Source: Propionibacteriaceae bacterium (GTDB lineage Bacteria; Actinomycetota; Actinomycetes; Propionibacteriales; Propionibacteriaceae). Taken from it: a stretch of 11,118 nt of DNA. Each line of letters starts with the position of its first letter. Within the stretch, counting starts at the first letter, position 1. The notes below the pieces were generated by a model. The model did no database searches. It was not told where the DNA came from and saw only the letters and a list, made by a program, of their open reading frames with translations. Below, piece by piece: positions 1 to 6,340 of the stretch. The position numbers and the translations under genes were made by a program. The DNA lies in NCBI GenBank assembly GCA_905372155.1, contig CAJPNZ010000103.1, positions 1 through 11,118 on the forward strand, read 5' to 3'.

Positions 1-142
1 GCGAGACGCTGCGCCTGGTCGCGGGCATGGGTGCGGGGGAGTTGACCCGCGCCGCCGAGGTGATCGCCGACGGTCTGACGGCCATGCGCGGCACCACCGC
101 GCCCATGCCCGCGACCTGCGTAGCGAGACGCTGCGCCTGGTC
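1..142. repeat. Inverted dnaX block with short inverted and direct repeats
   Basis: Bases 17-36 and 97-116 are inverted copies of each other (20 bp, one mismatch). Between them the plus strand, frame starting at base 3, encodes GAGELTRAAEVIADGL and then TAMRGTTAP, which is the expected DnaX continuation, whereas dnaX itself is on the minus strand. Bases 1-20 are also an exact direct copy of 123-142. The block is therefore flipped relative to the gene. Flipping 17-116 back joins VAGMGA to GELTRAAEV but still does not give the usual APRLxLE continuation after GTTAP. This fits a fold-back or template-switch chimera at a contig end better than a clean reversible switch. The pattern is seen directly; its origin is inferred. 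Confidence 0.8.
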
Positions 143-1303
143 CGCGGAAACCTCCAGCATGCCGTTCTCGGCGGCCTGCGGCACTGCGGCGAGGATCACC
201 AGGTCCCGCAGCCGCCGCAGCAGGTCCTCGGCGAACCGGCGGGGATCCTGGCCGATCTCGATGATCTTGTCGATGCTGCGGAACACCCCCGCCGCGTCCC
301 CCGCGGCGAAGGCGTCGACGATCTCGTCCAGCAGCGCGTCCGGGGTGAATCCGAGCAGCGCCGCAGCCTGGTCGTGGGAGACTCCCTCCGGACCAGCGCC
401 GCCGAGCAGCTGGTCCAGCACAGACAGGGAATCGCGCACCGATCCGCCACCCGCGCGCACCACCAGCGGCAGGGCCGACGGCTCCACCACCACACCCTCC
501 GTGTCACAGATCCCGGACAGGTATTCGCCGAGCAGACGCGGCGGCACCAGACGGAACGGGTAGTGGTGGGTGCGCGACCGGATGGTGCCAATGACCTTCT
601 CCGGTTCCGTGGTGGCGAAGACGAACTTCGCGTGCGGCGGGGGTTCCTCGACGAGCTTCAGCAGCGCGTTGAAACCCGCGGTGGTGACCATGTGGGCCTC
701 GTCGACGATGTAGATCTTGTAGCGGCTGTGCACCGGGGCGAAAAAGGCACGTTCCCTCAGGTCTCGGGCGTCCTCGACACCGCCGTGGCTGGCGGCGTCG
801 ATCTCGATCACGTCGATGCTGCCCGGCCCGCCGCGCGCCAGGTCCTGGCAGGAACGGCAGACCCCGCAGGGCGTGGACGTGGGGCCCTGTTCGCAGTTCA
901 GGCAGCGCGCCAGGATACGGGCGGAGGTGGTCTTGCCGCAGCCGCGCGGCCCGGAGAACAGGTAGGCGTGGTTGACGCGGTTGTTGTCCAGGGCCCGCAT
1001 CAGGGGCACGGTGACGTGGTCCTGACCGATCACCTCGGCGAACGAATCCGGGCGGTAACGCCGGTAGAGCGCCAGCGGTGGGGGCGCGACCTCGGGGCGC
1101 GCCCGCCGGTCGTCCGCGACCGGATGCGACGGCGCCGCGGACGCGGGGGCCGCCGGTTCTTCGTCTCCAGGCTCGTCGAAGAGACCCGGCCCCTCCTGCT
1201 CGAAGGCGGGCTCGTCGAGGTATCCCTCGTCCAGGGGTGCGTACTCGTCCTCGGGTTCGCCGTCGTACTCGTCTTCCACGCGCTCAACTGTATTGGAGGA
1301 CAC
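1..1303 (-). CDS. dnaX: DNA polymerase III subunit gamma/tau (partial, C-terminus outside window or disrupted)
   Basis: This is the ATPase subunit of the replicative clamp loader, which loads the beta clamp on primed DNA. Read on the minus strand from the GTG at 1303, a roughly 77-residue acidic, Pro/Ala-rich stretch precedes the canonical start ALYRRYRPDSF. The AAA+ core follows: Walker A GPRGCGKT (Lys near residue 124), four zinc-type Cys spaced C-x8-C-x2-C-x2-C (about 137-152), Walker B IVDEAHM, sensor-1 ATTEPEKV and the GGSVRDSLSVLDQ segment. No ATG, GTG or TTG codon lies between the GTG at 1279 and ALYRRY, so some extension is required. The start at 1303 (weak GGGAA upstream) is uncertain; GTG codons at 1309 and 1279 are alternatives. 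After about residue 401 (near base 97) the reading frame stays open but no longer encodes DnaX; the expected continuation is instead on the plus strand. The ffs RNA lies upstream, as is common in bacteria. Identity is very confident; start and end are not. Confidence 0.93.
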   Translation of the reverse strand, partial: MSSNTVERVEDEYDGEPEDEYAPLDEGYLDEPAFEQEGPGLFDEPGDEEPAAPASAAPSHPVADDRRARPEVAPPPLALYRRYRPDSFAEVIGQDHVTVPLMRALDNNRVNHAYLFSGPRGCGKTTSARILARCLNCEQGPTSTPCGVCRSCQDLARGGPGSIDVIEIDAASHGGVEDARDLRERAFFAPVHSRYKIYIVDEAHMVTTAGFNALLKLVEEPPPHAKFVFATTEPEKVIGTIRSRTHHYPFRLVPPRLLGEYLSGICDTEGVVVEPSALPLVVRAGGGSVRDSLSVLDQLLGGAGPEGVSHDQAAALLGFTPDALLDEIVDAFAAGDAAGVFRSIDKIIEIGQDPRRFAEDLLRRLRDLVILAAVPQAAENGMLEVSADQAQRLATQVAGMGAVVPRMAVRPSAITSAARVNSPAPMPATRRSVS

Positions 1304-1478
1304 CGACACTTTCCCGCCGGCCGCGTCTCCCGGGCAGGAGGTTTCCCCAGAGCCGGCCGCGCCGACCGCAGAGTTGGTTGAGCCGGGCCGTGAAGGCCAG
1401 CGAACAGCCCGAACCGAAACCAAGCGGCGGGTCCCGGGGACTCGTGGCCAAGCCCGCGTCCCGGATGCGGGCGGCCGC

Positions 1479-1488
1479 AAAAGAAAAA
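1479..1488 (-). terminator. T-tract terminator after SRP RNA
   Basis: On the minus strand the closing stem of the SRP RNA (GCGCGAGG, then GGCC) is followed directly by TTTTTCTTTT. The RNA's own terminal helix could serve as the terminator hairpin. This would separate ffs from dnaX downstream. Confidence 0.6.
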
Positions 1489-1490
1489 GG

Positions 1491-1576
1491 CCCCTCGCGC
1501 ACCCGGAAGAGCTCACTTACCCTTGCTGCCTTCCGACCCTGGGGGAATTGGGCGAGGTACCGCCGCGCGAGGAACC
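1491..1576 (-). ncRNA. ffs: Signal recognition particle RNA, small bacterial type (4.5S)
   Basis: This is the RNA core of the signal recognition particle; it binds Ffh and directs nascent membrane proteins to FtsY. The minus strand carries the conserved apical domain CAGGGTCGGAAGGCAGCAAG, with the GGAA tetraloop and the asymmetric internal-loop sequences that Ffh recognises. The ends close as a helix: CCTCGCGC (rc of 1565-1572) pairs with GCGCGAGG (rc of 1493-1500). The length of about 85 nt matches the short form lacking an Alu domain. It lies just upstream of dnaX on the same strand, a common arrangement. Exact ends are estimated from the closing stem and the T-tract. Confidence 0.93.
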
Positions 1577-1583
1577 ACGCACG

Positions 1584-1589
1584 AGTGTA
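1584..1589 (-). promoter_or_regulatory. ffs: Candidate -10 box for ffs
   Basis: The minus strand reads TACACT, which places a start site at about 1577, right at the predicted 5' end of the SRP RNA. No good -35 hexamer sits 16-18 bp upstream (the sequence there is close to CGTCGT), so the call rests on the -10 box and its position. Confidence 0.4.
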
Positions 1590-1644
1590 CATGAGACAGA
1601 ACCCCGACGACGACCTCGCGGTCAAGCCCCCACCCTTTGAAACC

Positions 1645-1663
1645 GGTTGAGCCAGCACGTGAA
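1645..1663 (+). repeat. REP-like repeat, copy 1
   Basis: This copy reads GGTTGAGCCAGCACGTGAAC and shares GGTTGAGCCAGCACGTGA with the copies at 1692-1716 (inverted) and 1738-1762. It belongs to a cluster filling the gap between ffs and the transporter gene. A weaker relative (GGTTGAGCCGGG) lies at 1376 inside the dnaX-ffs gap. Confidence 0.75.
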
Positions 1664-1675
1664 CATTCTCTCCCC

Positions 1676-1722
1676 GAAGCTGGTTGAGCCGGCTTCGCTC
1701 ACGTGCTGGCTCAACCAGCTTC
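1676..1722. repeat. Perfect palindromic repeat (15-bp arms)
   Basis: GAAGCTGGTTGAGCC (1676-1690) and its exact reverse complement (1708-1722) flank a 17-nt loop. The right half, 1692-1716, is also an exact 25-bp reverse complement of 1738-1762. The whole unit would form a strong hairpin or cruciform, as REP-type extragenic palindromes do. It might act as a transcription stop or as a target of a REP-associated transposase; neither role can be shown from this window. Confidence 0.85.
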
Positions 1723-1737
1723 AGGGAGGGCAAAGCC

Positions 1738-1762
1738 GGTTGAGCCAGCACGTGAGCGAAGC
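1738..1762 (+). repeat. REP-like repeat, copy 3
   Basis: This is an exact 25-bp inverted copy of 1692-1716, starting GGTTGAGCCAGCACGTGAGC. The sequence after it (AAACGGCTGAGTCGAAAC) degrades from the motif. Confidence 0.85.
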
Positions 1763-1867
1763 AAACGGCTGAGTCGAAACCACCCCACACCCGGTAGGCA
1801 GAACCCAACCACAAACCCACAGACACCCCCACCATGGCTTCGACACGACCGGCTCGCTGACACTCGT

Positions 1868-1893
1868 GAGGCTCGGCTCAATCAACTTCAGGG
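1868..1893 (-). repeat. Degenerate REP-like repeat, copy 4
   Basis: GAGGCTCGGCTCAATCAACTTCAG resembles the inverted arm GGCTCAACCAGCTTCAG at 1708-1724 with a few changes. It lies about 65 bp upstream of the transporter start. Apart from these repeats and a possible TAGGCT -10 box at 1923, I see no gene or other signal in 1590-1957. Confidence 0.55.
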
Positions 1894-1957
1894 GGCTAGG
1901 CCGTCCTGGGAACGGCGCCCTCTAGGCTCCTACCGTCGCCGTTTGAGGGGTTCTGGA

Positions 1958-3301
1958 ATGAATGCTGTTGTCGTCGCCGTCCTTGTGATGCTGATTCTCG
2001 CCACCTTCCGGGTGCACGTCGTGCTGTCGTTGTTCCTGGGAGCGCTGGTGGGTGGCCTGCTCTCCGGGATCGGCCTGGAAGCGACGATGGTCGCCTTCCA
2101 GGAGGGTCTGGCCGGTGGCGCGCGCATCGCCCTTTCCTACGCGCTGCTGGGGGCCTTCGCCATGGCCGTCGCCCACTCCGGGTTGACGCAGCTGCTCGCC
2201 GATGCCCTCATTCACCGGCTCGACGGTCAGAGCTCCGGTCAGAAAACCGCCTTCTGGGTGAAGTGGGGCATGCTCGCGGGCATCGCAGCGATGGCCGTGA
2301 TGAGCCAGAACCTGATCCCTGTGCACATCGCGTTCATTCCGCTGCTGATCCCGCCGCTGCTGGCGATCATGACCCAGCTGCGACTCGACCGTCGTGCCGT
2401 GGCCTGCATCATCACCTTCGGCCTGGTCACCACCTACATGTACCTGCCGCTCGGGTTCGGGAAGATCTTCCTGGAGGACATCCTGCTGGGCAACATCGCG
2501 AAGGCCGGTCTCGACGTCGAGGGCGTCAACGTGATGGTGGCGATGGGCATTCCCGCGCTCGGCATGGTCGCGGGCCTGCTGATCGCGGTCCTGGTGACCT
2601 ACCGCAAACCCCGCGACTACGACCCCGACGCGAAGGTCGATGTCGCCGCCCCCGCGAAGGTGAGCAAACCGAAGGTGATCGTCGCCGTGGTCGCGATCGG
2701 CGCCAGTTTCGTCATCCAGTCCTGGCTGACGATCACCGATTCCAAGGCCGATCCGCTTCTCGTCGGTGCCCTGGTGGGGCTGTTCGTCTTCATCGCGACG
2801 GGCGTGGTGCGACGCCTGGAGGCCGACGAGGTGTTCACCTCCGGGATGCGCATGATGGCGTTGATCGGTTTCATCATGATCACCGCGCAGGGTTTCGCTT
2901 CGGTGATGAAGGCCTCCGGGCAGGTGGAACCCCTCGTCCAGGCCACCGCCGGCCTGTTCGGCGACAACAAGGCGATGGCGGCCTTCGCGATGCTCCTGGT
3001 CGGTCTGCTCGTGACGATGGGCATCGGGTCGTCGTTCTCCACCCTGCCGATCATCACCGCGATCTACGTCCCGCTGTGCGCGGCGCTGGGTTTCTCGCCC
3101 CTGGCCACCGTCTCCATCATCGGCACGGCGGGCGCGCTGGGTGACGCGGGGTCCCCCGCCTCCGACTCGACCCTCGGCCCCACCGCGGGCCTGAACGCCG
3201 ACGGCCAGCACGACCACATGCGCGACACCGTCATCCCCACCTTCCTGCACTTCAACCTGCCGCTGCTGGCCGCGGGCTGGGTGGCTGCCATGGTGCTCTG
3301 A
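1958..3301 (+). CDS. NhaC-superfamily Na+/H+ antiporter-like transporter (YuiF/COG2056 type)
   Basis: This 447-residue integral membrane protein is very hydrophobic throughout, with about 10-12 predicted transmembrane segments. It begins MNAVVVAVLVMLILATFRVH. The segments ALLGAFAMAVAHSGL, MSQNLIPVHIAFIPLLIPPL and the Gly/Ser-rich GTAGALGDAGSPASDSTLGP near the C-terminus fit the COG2056 branch of the NhaC family. Members of that branch have been annotated both as Na+/H+ antiporters and as putative amino-acid (histidine) transporters, so the substrate is open. The ATG at 1958 was chosen over upstream in-frame starts because GAGGGG lies about 10 nt upstream and the hydrophobic N-terminus begins there. 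The glutamate decarboxylase gene follows 100 bp downstream on the same strand, which hints that the carrier moves glutamate, GABA or protons. Family call is good; substrate is inference. Confidence 0.85.
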   Translation: MNAVVVAVLVMLILATFRVHVVLSLFLGALVGGLLSGIGLEATMVAFQEGLAGGARIALSYALLGAFAMAVAHSGLTQLLADALIHRLDGQSSGQKTAFWVKWGMLAGIAAMAVMSQNLIPVHIAFIPLLIPPLLAIMTQLRLDRRAVACIITFGLVTTYMYLPLGFGKIFLEDILLGNIAKAGLDVEGVNVMVAMGIPALGMVAGLLIAVLVTYRKPRDYDPDAKVDVAAPAKVSKPKVIVAVVAIGASFVIQSWLTITDSKADPLLVGALVGLFVFIATGVVRRLEADEVFTSGMRMMALIGFIMITAQGFASVMKASGQVEPLVQATAGLFGDNKAMAAFAMLLVGLLVTMGIGSSFSTLPIITAIYVPLCAALGFSPLATVSIIGTAGALGDAGSPASDSTLGPTAGLNADGQHDHMRDTVIPTFLHFNLPLLAAGWVAAMVL

Positions 3302-3360
3302 ACCCCGGCTCCGGGACATCTTTGGTTCGGTGAGGCAGGATCGGTTCATCCCCGGAGCAT

Positions 3361-3381
3361 GCGAGGGTCAGGCACCCTCGC
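3361..3381 (+). other. Hairpin between transporter and gad
   Basis: GCGAGGGT-CAGGC-ACCCTCGC is a perfect 8-bp stem with a 5-nt loop, ending about 12 nt before the gad ribosome binding site. It has no T-tract, so it is more likely an intercistronic mRNA structure (processing, stability or translation) than a terminator. Function is unknown. Confidence 0.45.
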
Positions 3382-3401
3382 CGGAACGAATCGAGGTGGC
3401 C

Positions 3402-4805
3402 ATGAGCCCGTCACACCCCCACCGCACCGCATCCGCCGGCACGCGCCAGGTGGAGTTGAATCCCCTCTTCGCCCGGCCAGGTGAGGCCACCGAGCTGCCG
3501 CGCACCCGCCTGCCCCGAGGCGAGTCGCTGCCGGAAACCGCCTACCAGATCGTCCACGACGAGGCGATGCTCGACGGCAACGCCCGCCTCAACCTGGCCA
3601 CCTTCGTCGGCACCTGGATGGACGATCACGCCAACCGCCTGGCGTTGGAGTCGGCGGACAAGAACATGATCGACAAGGACGAGTACCCCCGCACCGCGGA
3701 GATCGAAACCCGCTGCTGGCAGATGCTCGCCGACCTGTGGCACTCCCCCGACCCGGAACACACGATCGGCACCTCGACGATCGGATCGTCGGAGGCGGCG
3801 ATGCTGGGCGGCCTGGCGTTGAAGCGTCGCTGGCAGCAGGCCCGCCGCGCCGCCGGGAAATCCGCGGACCGCCCCAACCTGGTGATGTCCAGCGCCGTGC
3901 AGGTGTGCTGGGAGAAGTTCTGCAACTACTGGGACGTGGAGGCGCGCTACGTGCCGGTCAGCCGGGAACATCCGATATTCGACGGCCACGACCTGGAACA
4001 CTACGTCGACGAGAACACCATCGGTGTGGTCGCGATCATGGGAATCACCTACACGGGACGCTACGAACCGGTCGCCGGGATCGCAGCCGCCCTGGACCGC
4101 ATCCAGGCCGAAACCGGACTCGACGTCAGGATCCACGTCGACGGTGCGTCGGGGGCAATGGTGGCGCCCTTCCTGCAGCCGGACCTGGAATGGGACTTCC
4201 GGCTGGAACGGGTGGTCTCCATCAACACCTCGGGGCACAAGTACGGGCTCGTGTACCCGGGTCTGGGGTGGGTGGTGTGGCGCACCGCCGACGACCTGCC
4301 CGAGGATCTGGTGTTCCGGGTCAGCTACCTGGGAGGCGACATGCCGACCTTCGCGCTGAACTTCTCCCGCCCCGGATCGCAGGTGCTGCTGCAGTACTAC
4401 TTGTTCCTGCGGCTCGGTTTCGACGGGTACCGGCGCGTCCACGAGACGTCGCGGTCGGTCGCCACTTTCCTGTCGGGCGAGATCGGCGCCATGGACGACT
4501 TCGAGCTGTGCAGCGACGGCACCGACATTCCCGTCTTCGCCTGGCGCCTCACGCAACGCCCCGGCCGCAACTGGGGCCTGCACGACCTTTCCGACCGGCT
4601 GCGGATGAAGGGGTGGCTGGTGCCCACCTATCCCCTGCCCGATGACCTGGCCGACGAACTGGTGCAGCGCGTCGTGGTCCGCAACGGTTTCAGCCACGAC
4701 CTGGCCCACGCCTTCCTCGACGACCTGCGCTGTGAGGTCGACCACCTGAACGCCCTGACGACCCCCATGCCGGCGATCACCAGGCAGTCCGGTTTCCACC
4801 ACTGA
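3402..4805 (+). CDS. gadB: Glutamate decarboxylase
   Basis: This PLP enzyme converts L-glutamate to GABA and CO2 and consumes a cytoplasmic proton, a known acid-resistance reaction. At 467 residues it is almost the size of E. coli GadB (466). Recognisable segments are ARLNLATFVGTWMD, the MIDKDEYPRTAEIE substrate region, GTSTIGSSEAAMLGG (cofactor phosphate region), ITYTGRYEPV, HVDGASGAMVAPF and the PLP-lysine motif SINTSGHKYG with Lys280. It ends GFHH; a C-terminal His in E. coli GadB forms an inhibitory aldimine at neutral pH, and similar pH gating is possible here. The ATG at 3402 has GAGG about 7 nt upstream; the in-frame start at 3330 would add unrelated residues. A transporter of the NhaC superfamily precedes it instead of the usual GadC antiporter. 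Enzyme identity is very sure; whether the two form one transcript is not. Confidence 0.96.
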   Translation: MSPSHPHRTASAGTRQVELNPLFARPGEATELPRTRLPRGESLPETAYQIVHDEAMLDGNARLNLATFVGTWMDDHANRLALESADKNMIDKDEYPRTAEIETRCWQMLADLWHSPDPEHTIGTSTIGSSEAAMLGGLALKRRWQQARRAAGKSADRPNLVMSSAVQVCWEKFCNYWDVEARYVPVSREHPIFDGHDLEHYVDENTIGVVAIMGITYTGRYEPVAGIAAALDRIQAETGLDVRIHVDGASGAMVAPFLQPDLEWDFRLERVVSINTSGHKYGLVYPGLGWVVWRTADDLPEDLVFRVSYLGGDMPTFALNFSRPGSQVLLQYYLFLRLGFDGYRRVHETSRSVATFLSGEIGAMDDFELCSDGTDIPVFAWRLTQRPGRNWGLHDLSDRLRMKGWLVPTYPLPDDLADELVQRVVVRNGFSHDLAHAFLDDLRCEVDHLNALTTPMPAITRQSGFHH

Positions 4806-4817
4806 GACCGGCCGAGT

Positions 4818-4846
4818 TTGCCCAGTCCCGGGTCCTCGGGTAGGGT
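4818..4846 (+). promoter_or_regulatory. Promoter of tRNA-Ser
   Basis: A -35 box TTGCCC (4818-4823) and a -10 box TAGGGT (4841-4846) are separated by 17 bp, putting the start just before the tRNA 5' end at 4854. The spacer holds CCCGGGTCCTCGGG, which could also fold as a stop for gad transcripts. Confidence 0.6.
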
Positions 4847-4853
4847 TCCCCGC

Positions 4854-4941
4854 GGAGGATTCGCCTAGAGGCCTATGGCGCTCGCTTGGAAAGCGGGTTG
4901 GGTTCACGCCCTCACGAGTTCGAATCTCGTATCCTCCGCCA
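4854..4941 (+). tRNA. tRNA-Ser (anticodon GGA)
   Basis: The 88-nt cloverleaf has acceptor stem GGAGGAT (4854-4860) paired with ATCCTCC (4931-4937), then G and an encoded CCA. The anticodon arm is CTCGC-TTGGAAA-GCGGG, giving anticodon GGA at 4888-4890 (reads UCC/UCU). A long variable arm typical of serine tRNAs follows, and the T arm contains GTTCGAATC. It has its own promoter and terminator, so it is a single-gene unit. Confidence 0.97.
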
Positions 4942-4957
4942 CAAGAATCACATCATC

Positions 4958-4992
4958 CCGAGCCCCGGTGTCCGCACCGGGGCTCGGTCTTT
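4958..4992 (+). terminator. Rho-independent terminator of tRNA-Ser
   Basis: CCGAGCCCCGGTG and its perfect 13-bp complement enclose a TCCG tetraloop and are followed by TCTTT. The T run is short but the stem is very stable. Confidence 0.85.
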
Positions 4993-5059
4993 CCCGGAGA
5001 ATCGCCCGTCCTACCCAGGTTCACCGGCCTTCCCGCGACACGCCGGCCCACCCAATGTG

Positions 5060-5183
5060 AACGCCAGCCTTGAGTTAGTCCGCTGTCCTTCCCGCGCAAA
5101 CGCCAGCCTTACGGCCATCCGCCAGCGCTACAGCGCAAGCGTTCGACCACAAGACAAGCGTTCGGCAATTGGACAGGCGCTCG
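5060..5183. repeat. Degenerate short-repeat tract downstream of tetR
   Basis: AACGCCAGCCTT occurs exactly at 5060-5071 and 5099-5110, 39 bp apart. Next to it a 19-bp period appears three times: CAAGCGTTCG at 5136 and 5155, then CAGGCGCTCG at 5174. The tract ends at the tetR stop codon. It sits between the convergent tRNA-Ser and tetR units; no gene or RNA family is recognised in it. Confidence 0.6.
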
Positions 5184-5186
5184 GCG

Positions 5187-5831
5187 TCACCCGCGTCTCT
5201 TGGACCATCCCGGGCTGTCCGCGACCGCCAGGGCCGCGGGAACCATGGCCGCCACCATGTCGTCCAGCCAGCTGGGGATCGGTCCGGCACCCGACCCGAG
5301 GAAGGGACGCACCAGGCCGTAGGTGGTCTGCTGGACCGCGATCCGCACCAGTTCCAGGGGTTCCAGGGACCCGAAACGCCGCCGGGTCAAATCCACCATC
5401 ACCGCAACTACCTCGTCGTTGAGCCCCCGGGCTGCCTCCCGCAGGTCGCCGGGACAGGCGGCAAGCTCGTCGCCGCCGGCCTCCAGACGCGCCAGCACCT
5501 CCTCGTGACGGAAAAGCGTCAAGGACCTGGCCTCGCCGGGGTGCTCGCGACAGTAACGGGGAATGGCTACGGCGGCCGCGGCGAGCGCCTCCCCGGGATC
5601 CCTGGAGGACCCGGCTGCGGCCAGGAAGTCGATCTGGAATCGCCTGATGCTGCGCACCCACAAAGCCAGCAACAACACCTCGCGGTTCGCGAACCGGTAA
5701 TAGAGCGATCCGACCCCGGCCCCCACGGCAGCCGCGACGTCGGCCGTGGTGGCGGCCTTCCCGTCCCTGTCCACCACCACCAGCGCGGCATCCAGCAGCG
5801 CCTCCTCGCTGAACTTCGACGGCCTGCCCAC
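5187..5831 (-). CDS. TetR/AcrR-family transcriptional regulator
   Basis: This 214-residue protein is a one-component repressor type: an N-terminal helix-turn-helix and a variable ligand-binding C-terminal domain. MGRPSKFSEEALLDAALVVV leads into TTADVAAAVGAGVGSLYYRF (recognition helix around residues 38-47), which is the diagnostic TetR signature. The remainder is helical and Ala/Leu rich and gives no clue to the ligand. The start is GTG at 5831; no convincing Shine-Dalgarno is seen, and a TACGCT -10-like box (5839-5844) lies so close that a leaderless mRNA is possible. It is divergent from the small membrane protein gene with only 37 bp between them, so it most likely controls that gene and itself through the shared operator candidate. 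Confidence 0.92.
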   Translation of the reverse strand: MGRPSKFSEEALLDAALVVVDRDGKAATTADVAAAVGAGVGSLYYRFANREVLLLALWVRSIRRFQIDFLAAAGSSRDPGEALAAAAVAIPRYCREHPGEARSLTLFRHEEVLARLEAGGDELAACPGDLREAARGLNDEVVAVMVDLTRRRFGSLEPLELVRIAVQQTTYGLVRPFLGSGAGPIPSWLDDMVAAMVPAALAVADSPGWSKRRG

Positions 5832-5853
5832 GACAGCAAGCGTACCCGCCCCG

Positions 5854-5869
5854 TGCTAATTTTTGAGCA
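5854..5869. promoter_or_regulatory. Candidate TetR operator and promoter of the divergent pair
   Basis: TGCTAATTTTTGAGCA is an imperfect palindrome (TGCTnA / TnAGCA) and the only AT-rich segment of the 37-bp divergent gap. It contains a CTAATT -10-like box 7-8 bp before the ATG at 5869, which fits leaderless transcription of the membrane protein gene. A repressor bound here would block that promoter. Inference only. Confidence 0.45.
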
Positions 5870-6234
5870 TGAAATCAAAAACCTTCCCCCTGGTGGGCTG
5901 GAGTCTCGTGATCATCGGGATCATCCACAATCTCTTCGGTCTCGTCGCCGGGTGGCAGCTTCTGCTCGACGCGGCGGACGCGGGTCTGATCGGGGTCTGG
6001 GACGCCCCACCCGCCCGGGGTCGGATCTTCTGGTTCCTGGTGACGGGATTCGCGTTGATCGCCACCGGCCTGCTCGCCGCGCAGCTGGAACGCTCAGGGG
6101 AGGCGATCCCGTGGTCCTTCATCGTGTTCTTCGGCCTGCTGACGCTGACCGGGGTGGTTCTCATGCCGGCCTCGGGTTTCTGGCTGCTGCTGTTCCCCGT
6201 CGCGGCATCGGCCCTCCGCCGCGCCCGCCACTGA
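5869..6234 (+). CDS. Small four-helix membrane protein (DUF6463-like)
   Basis: This 121-residue protein has about four hydrophobic segments: roughly residues 7-31 (PLVGWSLVIIGIIHNLFGLV), 51-70 (RIFWFLVTGFALIATGLLAA), 80-98 (IPWSFIVFFGLLTLTGVVLM) and 100-116. Pattern and size resemble the DUF6463 family of unknown function, which often lies beside TetR regulators; the family name is from memory and moderate in certainty. The ATG at 5869 is preferred over a TTG two codons upstream. No ribosome binding site is seen, in line with leaderless translation. It is divergent from tetR and probably its target. A hairpin without a T-tract follows at 6252. Confidence 0.8.
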   Translation: MKSKTFPLVGWSLVIIGIIHNLFGLVAGWQLLLDAADAGLIGVWDAPPARGRIFWFLVTGFALIATGLLAAQLERSGEAIPWSFIVFFGLLTLTGVVLMPASGFWLLLFPVAASALRRARH

Positions 6235-6251
6235 CCCCAGGAGGACACCCG

Positions 6252-6277
6252 GGTCCCGGTGCAAAACCCCCGGGACC
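6252..6277 (+). terminator. Weak terminator-like hairpin
   Basis: GGTCCCGG (6252-6259) pairs with CCGGGACC (6270-6277) around a 10-nt loop; only GTTCATC follows, with no clear T run. It lies 17 bp after the membrane-protein stop. Confidence 0.35.
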
Positions 6278-6340
6278 GTTCATCGTCCAACGCATGTCAT
6301 TGGCTGCTCGCCCCATTAGGATGTCGCCCAAGGAGGCGAG

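Noticed and set aside
17..116. Site-specific invertible switch inside dnaX
   Set aside because: Flipping the block does not restore the gene fully, no recombinase is seen nearby, and such a switch in an essential clamp-loader gene is unlikely.
374..1381. 335-codon plus-strand frame opposite dnaX
   Set aside because: Antisense to conserved AAA+ motifs and without any protein family features.
1703..1957. 85-codon upstream extension of the transporter frame
   Set aside because: It runs through REP-like repeats and gives basic, Pro-rich residues; the ATG at 1958 has a ribosome binding site and starts the hydrophobic segment.
1922..3349. 475-codon minus-strand frame opposite the transporter
   Set aside because: His/Asp/Gly/Gln-rich composition and no recognisable fold; the plus strand encodes a clear membrane protein.
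3411..4907. 498-codon minus-strand frame opposite gad
   Set aside because: It is exactly antisense to a well-conserved enzyme and even runs into tRNA-Ser; a shadow frame.
5060..5183. Possible CRISPR array
   Set aside because: Units are only about 10-12 bp conserved with a 19-bp period; there are no uniform 24-37 bp repeats or unique spacers.
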